Shown piece after piece: positions 8,606 through 15,833 of a stretch of DNA of 64,000 nt. Below the pieces are notes generated by a model. That model worked only from the letters and a program-made list of their open reading frames with translations, ran no database searches and had not been told where the DNA came from. How positions within the stretch are numbered: the stretch's first letter is position 1; each line of letters begins with the position of its first letter. The position numbers and the translations under genes are program-made. Origin of the DNA: a bacterium (GTDB lineage Bacteria > Elusimicrobiota > Elusimicrobia > UBA1565 > UBA9628); NCBI GenBank assembly GCA_021822495.1, contig JAKAQO010000004.1, forward strand, positions 62,001-126,000, written 5' to 3'.

Positions 8606-9702
8606 TGAGGGCCAAAAGAGAAGCGAAAAAAAATTTTATTTTACCTTTCATTGTTTTATCTCTGGGCTTTTTGAGAGAACAAAGCCACGCGCGGCCTCTC
8701 AATCCTCATTGGAAACATCAAAGGCCTGTTCAAAAACCTCTTAAAAAACTCGCTCCGGCGCCGATTTTTTTTTCTGGTAAGGGATGGTCGCCTCAAATCG
8801 CAGAAGCCATCAAAAAGCTCATTCTTGAAAAAGGAAAGACTTCTCCTCACTATAATCTGAAAAAGCCCCCGATTGTGACCCTTCCCTGGGAAGGAGTTGT
8901 CGCCGATGGAGACGCCGACGAACTTGTTTTTTGGCGTCTCATTCGCAGAGCGGATTTTAAATTTTCCAATCCGTTCTGGAATCTTATTCCCATCGCCTAC
9001 GGAAGACAAAAGCTGAGAGCCGCCTATGAACAATTTTCTCCTCTGCCAAAAACGATTTGGAACACACAGCCGACGTATCATCAATACCTCAAATATTTCG
9101 TGAAAACCTATCAAGACCAATGCCGAGAAACAGGAATAAAATCCTGCCGCATCTACCTTTCCCGCCTCTGGTTTGGATTTACCCCCCAAGAAGCCGAGAA
9201 CTACTCCCAAATCACGCTCAACCAGGAAAAATTTCAGGTTCCCAAAAAAGAAATAATTGCCGAACCTCCCGAAGACCGGGCCCCGGTTTATATCCGAAGA
9301 GGAATCCGCGTTCGCCCCCAAGTTCTTGAACTCATCCAAACCCTTCACGATGCCGGCTTTGACCTTTGGATTATCTCAGATAACGCCGAGCCGACTTTAA
9401 AAGCGGCCTTGAATTGGGCCCAAATTTCCTACGCGCATCCCGCTGGAATCAAGATGAAGCTCGACAAAAAGGGAGTTTTTAACGGAAAAATCTCGCAACC
9501 TCTTCCTTTTTGGGGTGGAGAAATAGAGACCATCATCTTTCATACAGGAACAATCCCCGCCCTCTCACTGGGGTTTTGGCCGCAGGATCAGGAAATTCTA
9601 AGCTACGGAAACGGGCTTAAGATATTACTGGCCGGAAAAGACAAGGCTCTTTTAAAAACCGCGCAAAAAAAGGGTTGGTTTATTCAGCCGCCGTTTAAAT
9701 AA
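8605..9702 (+). CDS. Exported HAD-superfamily-like protein with degenerate active site
   Basis: A 365-residue protein with a hydrophobic N-terminus (about 10-29) resembling a signal peptide. The fold assignment rests on the HAD cap-and-core pattern: a motif I region reading TLPWEGVVADGDADELVFW, and a motif II region IRVRPQVLELIQTLHDAGFDLWIISDN with the motif II Ser. A late GFWPQDQEILSYG sits where GD(x)nD is expected. Aligned to phosphoserine-phosphatase-like HADs, the nucleophile Asp is Pro and the second catalytic Asp is Glu; the motif IV GD is GF. It is therefore probably not a phosphatase and may bind a ligand or protein. It converges on mltA. Assignment to the superfamily is moderate, the loss of residues follows from it. 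Confidence 0.6.
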   Translation: MRAKREAKKNFILPFIVLSLGFLREQSHARPLNPHWKHQRPVQKPLKKLAPAPIFFSGKGWSPQIAEAIKKLILEKGKTSPHYNLKKPPIVTLPWEGVVADGDADELVFWRLIRRADFKFSNPFWNLIPIAYGRQKLRAAYEQFSPLPKTIWNTQPTYHQYLKYFVKTYQDQCRETGIKSCRIYLSRLWFGFTPQEAENYSQITLNQEKFQVPKKEIIAEPPEDRAPVYIRRGIRVRPQVLELIQTLHDAGFDLWIISDNAEPTLKAALNWAQISYAHPAGIKMKLDKKGVFNGKISQPLPFWGGEIETIIFHTGTIPALSLGFWPQDQEILSYGNGLKILLAGKDKALLKTAQKKGWFIQPPFK

Positions 9703-9706
9703 CTCC

Positions 9707-10822
9707 TCACTCATCGGCTTTTTTAATCAAAATAAAAAGTTTTCCGGGATTCCATTGATTGGAAGACTCCGTTTGAGCTTCTGCCCCGTGCCCCACATAC
9801 ATATCCACTCGTCCGGGACCCTTGATGGCGCCGCCCGTGTCCAAACAAAACGCAAAACTGCGCCGTCTAAACCGCCCCAAAAAACGTCCCCTGACATCCG
9901 CCTTGGGCGAAGTCGTCTCAATATAGGCCAAGGCTCCAAGAGGGATATATGCCGGATCGATGGCGATGGAAGCCCCGGGAACCAAGGGTTCATGCGCGGT
10001 CCCCTGGGGCTCTTCCCCAGGCTCAAAGGGATTCAACTTAAAAAAAACATACCGCGGATCTTGGGCTAAAATTTCCCCTTCTTTTTGGGGATGTTGTTCC
10101 AAATAGGCGCGAAGAGCATCTTTCGATATTTTTCCTTTTTTAAAAACTCCCTGACGAATTAACATCGGGCCTATCGGGCGATAGGGAAGTCCGTTGGTCG
10201 CCGCGTACTGCGCCAAAATCTCGCTTCCATCCGGAAACTGAAGGATGCCGGAACCTTGGACCTGTAGATCAAAAACGTCAAACGGATCCTTAAACCAGGC
10301 CAAGGCCAGGCCTTTCCCGGCTAAGGCATGGTCAAGATCGATTTCTTTGCGGCTTAAAGACGACAGGGCTTTACTCTCCGGCAAGCGATAAATCGGGTAG
10401 CGATAGACCGAATCTTTTTGAAAGCGGGCTCTTAAGACCGGCTCATAATAGTCGGAGAAAACCACCCGCCCCTTCCCGTCAATTCCAACGGACTGAAGCA
10501 ACTGAAATTTTTTTTTAACCGCCGCCACAAACTCTTCCCGAGTTCGGCTTTCCTGATTGATTTTTAAAAACTCTTGAGCGGAATCAACCAAAACTTGAGG
10601 CTTCCAAGAACGCCCGCCCGCATTAATCGCCACGCCCGGCGGAAGTTGGGATAAATAATCCAAAGCGCGTTTTGCCGCAAGCTCCAAGGTTCTCTTATCC
10701 CATTGAATATTCTCAAAGAGAGAGACCTTCTCACTTTTCAATGGTTTTAAAGCCGAAACCTGCCCGCCTTGAACCGGAATGGAGAAAAAAAAGAGAAGAA
10801 ACAGCGCATTAAAAAATTTCAC
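9707..10822 (-). CDS. mltA: Membrane-bound-type lytic murein transglycosylase A, exported
   Basis: MltA cleaves the MurNAc-GlcNAc bond of peptidoglycan and makes 1,6-anhydroMurNAc ends in the periplasm. This 371-residue protein has a signal peptide (1-19), an MltA barrel domain (about 110-260) and a C-terminal 3D domain. The 3D domain contains CLDTGGAIKGPGRVDMYVG, including the catalytic Asp of the family. There is no lipobox cysteine after the signal peptide, unlike E. coli MltA, so it is predicted soluble in the periplasm. The start is GTG overlapping the upstream stop as GTGA. It closes the Tad pilus operon, where a wall-opening enzyme would help the pilus cross the murein. Confidence 0.9.
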   Translation of the reverse strand: MKFFNALFLLFFFSIPVQGGQVSALKPLKSEKVSLFENIQWDKRTLELAAKRALDYLSQLPPGVAINAGGRSWKPQVLVDSAQEFLKINQESRTREEFVAAVKKKFQLLQSVGIDGKGRVVFSDYYEPVLRARFQKDSVYRYPIYRLPESKALSSLSRKEIDLDHALAGKGLALAWFKDPFDVFDLQVQGSGILQFPDGSEILAQYAATNGLPYRPIGPMLIRQGVFKKGKISKDALRAYLEQHPQKEGEILAQDPRYVFFKLNPFEPGEEPQGTAHEPLVPGASIAIDPAYIPLGALAYIETTSPKADVRGRFLGRFRRRSFAFCLDTGGAIKGPGRVDMYVGHGAEAQTESSNQWNPGKLFILIKKADE

Positions 10823-11976
10823 TGATTAAGAGCAATTCTAGGATTTTTTGGCTCAAACAGAACGAGCGTCCGTCGCAGTTCCCCTTCTTCTTCCAAGTGA
10901 ATTGCCTTGACGTGACAGGGTTCGGACCTGAAAACAGTATCGGCTTCCACGACTTGGTTTGGGCGATCAAGAGCAATACCAATAAGCCTGAGCACTTCCT
11001 GCTGCTGAGTATCAATGACATCCAGCAGATGGGGCTTTGAAGCGGATTTACTGGACTTGTCTTCAATTCCTGGAATCCCCGAGACCACTGGAATCTGAAA
11101 ATTGGTATAGAGAACGCTGTTGTCTTCGTCAACCACAATCGCGCGATAGGATTTCGGAACCACCGCGACAAGAATTGACTGCCACCAACGCGCCTCGGAC
11201 AAGCCGCGCTGGGATTCCCGCACCCTGACGGTCGACATTTCGCCTTTCACTTTAAAAAGAAATTGCTTTAAGGCTTCCGCGACATCTCCAATCTCATCGG
11301 CACGAGCGGGAAATTTAAGCTCGAAATTTTTAAACGAAACGCTCTCAACCGCTTCCCTTAAATTAAAAAGAGGAATCAATACCCAACGGTGAAGGAAGAA
11401 ATAGAGCGGAACTCCCAAAAGTAAAAGAACGCCCACCGCTCCAACGGCATATTTCGTCATCGCGCTATTAATGACGTTAAGCGCCGTCTCGCGGCTGACT
11501 TGAAGGTCTAAAATTCCAAGAGCGCGGCCTTCATAGGAAAGCGGAATTGCAATGTCATACAAAGGAAGATTGGGAACCGGGAGAATGACGGGAGATTTTG
11601 TCTGCCAGGCCTTGGCGATCGCGTCGGTGGGAAGCGTCACCTCTTTTGAAAATTCGTCAAAACTCTCCGTAATTTTTGAAGGGTCTTTAAACCAGCGAAC
11701 TTCGCCGTATTTATTGAGATAAACCAGGGCTGCCACGCGCCGATCGTTGGCAATGCGGGTAATCGTATCCAGTTCATTAATTGAGATAACGCTCTGATCG
11801 CGATTAAGGCCCCTGACCAAGGTGGGAGCGTAGAGATGAACCATGTCGAGGGTTTCCTGCTTAAGTTTTTGGTCAAAGGTCCATTTAAAAAGGTTGTAAT
11901 AGAAAATCCCCCCCAAAAACATAACATAGATTCCGATCCCGGTAAACCAAAGAAACCATTTTGACGAAATGCTCAT
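10819..11976 (-). CDS. Two-TM sensor-like membrane protein with HAMP domain, no kinase
   Basis: The 385 residues read as TM1 (about 8-30), an extracytoplasmic sensor region of about 140 residues, TM2 (about 172-193) and a HAMP-like linker (about 194-245). A cytoplasmic PAS-like region (about 265-385) follows, with AIVVDEDNSVLYTN typical of a PAS first strand. No histidine-kinase, GGDEF, cyclase or methyl-accepting domain follows. It may pass a signal through protein contact or regulate the pilus machinery encoded upstream. It overlaps mltA by GTGA. The exact pathway is unknown. Confidence 0.65.
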   Translation of the reverse strand: MSISSKWFLWFTGIGIYVMFLGGIFYYNLFKWTFDQKLKQETLDMVHLYAPTLVRGLNRDQSVISINELDTITRIANDRRVAALVYLNKYGEVRWFKDPSKITESFDEFSKEVTLPTDAIAKAWQTKSPVILPVPNLPLYDIAIPLSYEGRALGILDLQVSRETALNVINSAMTKYAVGAVGVLLLLGVPLYFFLHRWVLIPLFNLREAVESVSFKNFELKFPARADEIGDVAEALKQFLFKVKGEMSTVRVRESQRGLSEARWWQSILVAVVPKSYRAIVVDEDNSVLYTNFQIPVVSGIPGIEDKSSKSASKPHLLDVIDTQQQEVLRLIGIALDRPNQVVEADTVFRSEPCHVKAIHLEEEGELRRTLVLFEPKNPRIALNQ

Positions 11977-11999
11977 TTTAGGTGGCTTCCTTGTTTATT

Positions 12000-13331
12000 T
12001 TAGAGTCCGCCTTTGTTATAAATCTGATCTATTTTTTCAAGACCGGCAGCGGCATCCGAATTCTCGGGATTGTATTTCTTAGCCAAAATCCATTCATTCT
12101 TGGCTTGTTCGTAATTGTGGTTCATATAATATTCAATGCCCAACAAATAATGCTGTTTGGAAGCCTTTTTATCCTCTTCGGAAACCTGCGCCGTTTGAAG
12201 GGGCGGAGCGGAAGTATTTTGAGCGGTCTGCGTGCTTGAGGAAACGGAGCTGGTCTGGGCGGTTTGTTTTTGTTTCTTTTTTTCCTCCGCTTTCTTTTTT
12301 GCCGCGACAATTTCTTCTTCTTTTCTCTTTCGCGCGGCCTCTTCTTCCGCCTTCAAGGCCTTGCGCCGATTAACAATCGCGTCCTTGGCTTGAGCAATCA
12401 ACTGATCAGCGGATTCCGTATCGTATCCATAATCAGTCGCGCGCTTCCATTGGGCAATAGCTTGATTAAAATGCCCTTGACGGTAAAGATCTCGTCCGGC
12501 AACCACATGCTGATTAGCCACCTCCGAGCGAATTTGTCCCATCAAACTCCGAACTTTGTTATTAGACGGCTCATAAGCCAGGATTTGGTCTAAAATCTTA
12601 AGGGCTTCATCGGTTTGGCCTTCACCGTAAAGACTCAAGGCCGCCTCGAGTTTTTTGTTCATATCCCTATTTTTCTGCTGCATCTCCACTCTTTGAATCG
12701 CTTCCTGGAGATGCGGGTACCGGGGATTTAAGACAAGAGCGGAATACCATTGATCCAAGGCTTCTTTATATTCGCGTTTTTGGTAAAAAATCCGGCCGCG
12801 AACAAAATGTTCATGAGCGAGTTTAAACCTGCATTTCTTCAGCCAAAACTTGGCCTTGAGATTATAAGGCGACAACTGAACGACTTCCTTAAACCGGCTT
12901 TCCGCATCAACCAAGCGGCCTTCCCGGTAAAACTCCATCCCCTCATCAAACTTATCGACGGCCAGCTTATGCTCGGCAAAAAGCGGCTTGGGAGAGCCCT
13001 TTAAATCAATGGAGGCATTTTGGAGAATCTGCGCGTCCTGGTAATCCGGGTCAATGGCCAATATTTGGGAAGTCAGTCTTTTGGCTCCGACAAAATCGCC
13101 TTTCTTATACAAATCATAGGCATTGTGATAAACATCCTTAAGCATGGAGCGCGTAATCTGGGATTGTTCCAAATCTACGGTGTCAATCGCTTTTTTCTCC
13201 TCGCCAGAATTAACAGGACCCAGGGTCACCTGCGAGAGATTTAAAAACAAATCCTTCATCTTCTGATCGTCGCTTTGCCCGTAAAGCGCCGAGGAAAGAA
13301 AAAGGCAAAGAGTCACGAGATGGACCCTCAT
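12000..13331 (-). CDS. Exported TPR protein of the Tad pilus operon
   Basis: A 443-residue protein with a signal peptide (1-18, ending near LYGQS) and several tetratricopeptide repeats: about 65-100, 125-160, 170-205, 220-255, 270-300 and 395-430. The last ones are separated by a charged Lys/Glu/Ala helix (about 310-350) and a Gln/Ser/Thr linker. TPR proteins such as TadD assist secretin or pilus assembly in Tad systems, and its place after tadC suggests the same role, though sequence alone does not prove orthology. Its ATG shares one base with the tadC stop (TAATG). Confidence 0.75.
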   Translation of the reverse strand: MRVHLVTLCLFLSSALYGQSDDQKMKDLFLNLSQVTLGPVNSGEEKKAIDTVDLEQSQITRSMLKDVYHNAYDLYKKGDFVGAKRLTSQILAIDPDYQDAQILQNASIDLKGSPKPLFAEHKLAVDKFDEGMEFYREGRLVDAESRFKEVVQLSPYNLKAKFWLKKCRFKLAHEHFVRGRIFYQKREYKEALDQWYSALVLNPRYPHLQEAIQRVEMQQKNRDMNKKLEAALSLYGEGQTDEALKILDQILAYEPSNNKVRSLMGQIRSEVANQHVVAGRDLYRQGHFNQAIAQWKRATDYGYDTESADQLIAQAKDAIVNRRKALKAEEEAARKRKEEEIVAAKKKAEEKKKQKQTAQTSSVSSSTQTAQNTSAPPLQTAQVSEEDKKASKQHYLLGIEYYMNHNYEQAKNEWILAKKYNPENSDAAAGLEKIDQIYNKGGL

Positions 13332-14227
13332 TAAAATCCTAGGCCTCCCTTGAGAAGCGACTTAATCATCGGGGACAACATCATGATAAACACCGTCGGG
13401 AAAATAAAGACAAAAAGCGGGATAAGCATTTTTGTAGAAGCCTGGGCGGCCAACTTTTCAGCTTTATTAAGGCGCCGGAAACGCATATCGGCGGCATAAT
13501 TGCGCAGGAGTTCGACAAGGGATGTTCCCAATTCGTCCGATTGAATAATCAACCCGACAAAGGAGCGAATTTCTTGAAGTCCGGTTCTTAAGGCCATCCG
13601 TTCCAATGCGTCGCGACGCGAATACCCCAACTGCACCTCGGTCAAGGTTTTTTCGATCTCGGTTTCAAGATCGGTCTTTACCTTGGCATTTTTAACGATG
13701 CGCTCAAAAGCCGATAAGTAATCAAGACCCGACTCGATGGTCAAAGCCGCCAAGTCGACGAAAGTCGGAAAACTCCTTAAAATGGAAAGTTGACGGGCTT
13801 CAACTTGTTTTTTAAAAAGGCTGTCCGGCAAAATAAAACCGACGACGAGTCCAAAAATCCCGAAGATAATATTTCCCGTCAGAAACCCAAACAAAGCCCC
13901 GAAAGCGCCCGCCAGGAGTTCTTTTTGGTGGAGAATGTCCAGAGGCGTCGGCTTATCGGGTTTTCCCATCATCATGTGCAAATTCTCGATAGGCTTATTG
14001 ATTTTCAGCGTCTTAATCAGCCACAAATCTAAGCGATCAAGTAAAGAACCTTTGGGATTAAGCGTGGAAAAAGCGGTTTCGAGAGATTTTTCCGATTTCG
14101 CAATCTTAGCGACATCAGTCTCATCTTGAGAGGCCGGAGTAAAAGCCCGCTGAACCAAGGTGTAGGTCGCCATGGAACCTAAAAAGCCCAAAATTAAGAG
14201 CACATAATGCGTCATGGTCAAACTCAT
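13331..14227 (-). CDS. tadC: Tad/Flp pilus inner-membrane platform protein TadC
   Basis: Type II secretion F-domain protein, 298 residues from the ATG at 14227, chosen because GGGAGG lies 8 bases upstream; an ORF reading 10 codons further has no ribosome site. It has an N-terminal membrane segment, a central hydrophobic pair (LLAGAFGALFGFLTGNIIFG) and the T2SSF helical domain. That domain contains FVDLAALTIESGLDYLSAFE and SDELGTSLVELLRNYA. The C-terminal TM is LIPLFVFIFPTVFIMMLSP. Paired with TadB it forms the platform driven by the TadA ATPase. Confidence 0.88.
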   Translation of the reverse strand: MSLTMTHYVLLILGFLGSMATYTLVQRAFTPASQDETDVAKIAKSEKSLETAFSTLNPKGSLLDRLDLWLIKTLKINKPIENLHMMMGKPDKPTPLDILHQKELLAGAFGALFGFLTGNIIFGIFGLVVGFILPDSLFKKQVEARQLSILRSFPTFVDLAALTIESGLDYLSAFERIVKNAKVKTDLETEIEKTLTEVQLGYSRRDALERMALRTGLQEIRSFVGLIIQSDELGTSLVELLRNYAADMRFRRLNKAEKLAAQASTKMLIPLFVFIFPTVFIMMLSPMIKSLLKGGLGF

Positions 14228-14279
14228 GGTTTCCTCCCGTGCGGAATTCGGAGCCAACCATTTCCTCGCTTAAACTCGG

Positions 14280-15833
14280 TCATACCTGGACATCTCCCAA
14301 TTTATTGACGACTTTCATGCCAATACTGATCCAGATTGTGCAGAAAAGAAGGGTGATGAGGCCGATGGGACTGAAATAAAAAGCCGACATCTGCTGGGGC
14401 TGAAAGAGAAACATCACAAGCAGCATGATCCACGGCATAATCCCGACCACAATCGCCTGAATTCTCTGCTGCGCCGTCATCGCGGCGGTCTTCTCCGCCA
14501 ATTTAGTTTCCTCGCGGATATTATCAACGATGCGGTCAAAAAGCTTGGTCAGGTTACCTCCGGCGGTCCTTTGAATGACGACGGCCTTGATAAAATAAGA
14601 CAAAAGCCGACTCTGAACCCTATCTTCCATTCCCTCCAAAGCTTTCTCAAGGCTGGTTCCCAGCTGATAATTTTTAAGGCAAAGCCCGAACTCCTCGGAA
14701 ATAGGCGGCTGCAAATCCTTCTGGACCATGCCCAAGCATTGAACTAAATCAACCCCAGCTTTAAGGCCGTTGGACATTAAAATCAAGGCGTCCATCAATT
14801 GTTTTTCACATTTCATGCCGCGGCGGAAACGAATATTGCGCAAAAGCCAGCCCGGCAAAATAAGCCCGGCATAGGCGCCTAGTCCGAAGAAAATAATAAA
14901 ACCGAAAATGTTAAAAGTCAGAAGACCGACTAGAAACCCCAGGGCGATAGGGGCACCGACCAAATAATTAATCTTGATGTTTAAAAACTGCCGCTGGTAT
15001 TCATAAGCCCACGCCGCCGCCTTGGCTTTATAATTTTCCGTCGCTTCCTGGATTTTCATCTTGTTGAGACTGCCTAAAAGCCAACCCCCAACAATCATGA
15101 CGGCAACGCCGATGAGCGTCAAAAAGGTCGCTAAAGCCGGGGACGCGGGGCCCGGGACATTGGGAGGCGCATAACCGGCGGGAGGCTGATTGAGCCTTTC
15201 AAAAGCCTGTTCAGACAACATCGCGATCGCCATGACCCCTTGCCGATATTCCGTGAGATTCCCATTAGTCAAGCCGGTAATGAGGCTCTCCATTTCCTTA
15301 TCAATAAGCGAGAAAACCGCCATTTCTTCCCGCCCGCGCCCGGCCAAGGAATTTTCAAGCCGCGCGCGGTAGAGACGATCCAAGGCCATCTCAAAACGAA
15401 TGCGCTCAGTCTCATAATCCCCAGCCAAACTTTTGGGATTCTGCAATTGCCCCCCGTCTTTGGCGGACAATGTTTTCCGCGTCAATTCAAAAACTTCATA
15501 GAGAACCGCCGGAGGCCCCTGCCAGATTTGCGCTTCGTTAAGCATTCCCTGCTCCGGATCCTGCCAAACCGGATGGGCCAGCATCGCCGGCATGATTTGA
15601 TCCACCCATGCCGGCACAATCAGAGCGGGATCGCGGTCTTTTTTAAAGTAATGATAATAACGCTGGACGTCTGATTCCGCTCCAGTTTGGGGGTTAAAGA
15701 TGTAATTGACCTGGGCCGGATTGAAATAATCGGCGAAAGCGGAAACGGAGGCGAAAAGAAAGAATAAAAAGAAAAAAGATATGATTTTCTTGCCGCGATT
15801 TTCCATTTTTTCTTTTGCTTTCCGTTTTTTCAT
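14280..15833 (-). CDS. tadB: TadB-like platform protein with long exported N-terminal domain
   Basis: The C-terminal two thirds (about 234-517) are a classic TadB: two membrane regions, the T2SSF domain with DALILMSNGLKAGVDLVQCL and FGLCLKNYQLGTSLEKALEG, and two terminal TMs. The N-terminal third is unusual: a signal-like hydrophobic stretch (about 17-35) and roughly 200 residues with no TM. By topology these lie outside the inner membrane before the TM at about 234-257. TadB proteins are usually near 300 residues. The start overlaps the tadZ-tadA stop as ATGA; Met at codon 10 is a possible alternative. Confidence 0.85.
   Translation of the reverse strand: MKKRKAKEKMENRGKKIISFFFLFFLFASVSAFADYFNPAQVNYIFNPQTGAESDVQRYYHYFKKDRDPALIVPAWVDQIMPAMLAHPVWQDPEQGMLNEAQIWQGPPAVLYEVFELTRKTLSAKDGGQLQNPKSLAGDYETERIRFEMALDRLYRARLENSLAGRGREEMAVFSLIDKEMESLITGLTNGNLTEYRQGVMAIAMLSEQAFERLNQPPAGYAPPNVPGPASPALATFLTLIGVAVMIVGGWLLGSLNKMKIQEATENYKAKAAAWAYEYQRQFLNIKINYLVGAPIALGFLVGLLTFNIFGFIIFFGLGAYAGLILPGWLLRNIRFRRGMKCEKQLMDALILMSNGLKAGVDLVQCLGMVQKDLQPPISEEFGLCLKNYQLGTSLEKALEGMEDRVQSRLLSYFIKAVVIQRTAGGNLTKLFDRIVDNIREETKLAEKTAAMTAQQRIQAIVVGIMPWIMLLVMFLFQPQQMSAFYFSPIGLITLLFCTIWISIGMKVVNKLGDVQV

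Noticed and set aside
8605-9702. Active acid phosphatase annotation
   Set aside because: The nucleophile and second acid of the HAD motif I are not present at aligned positions.
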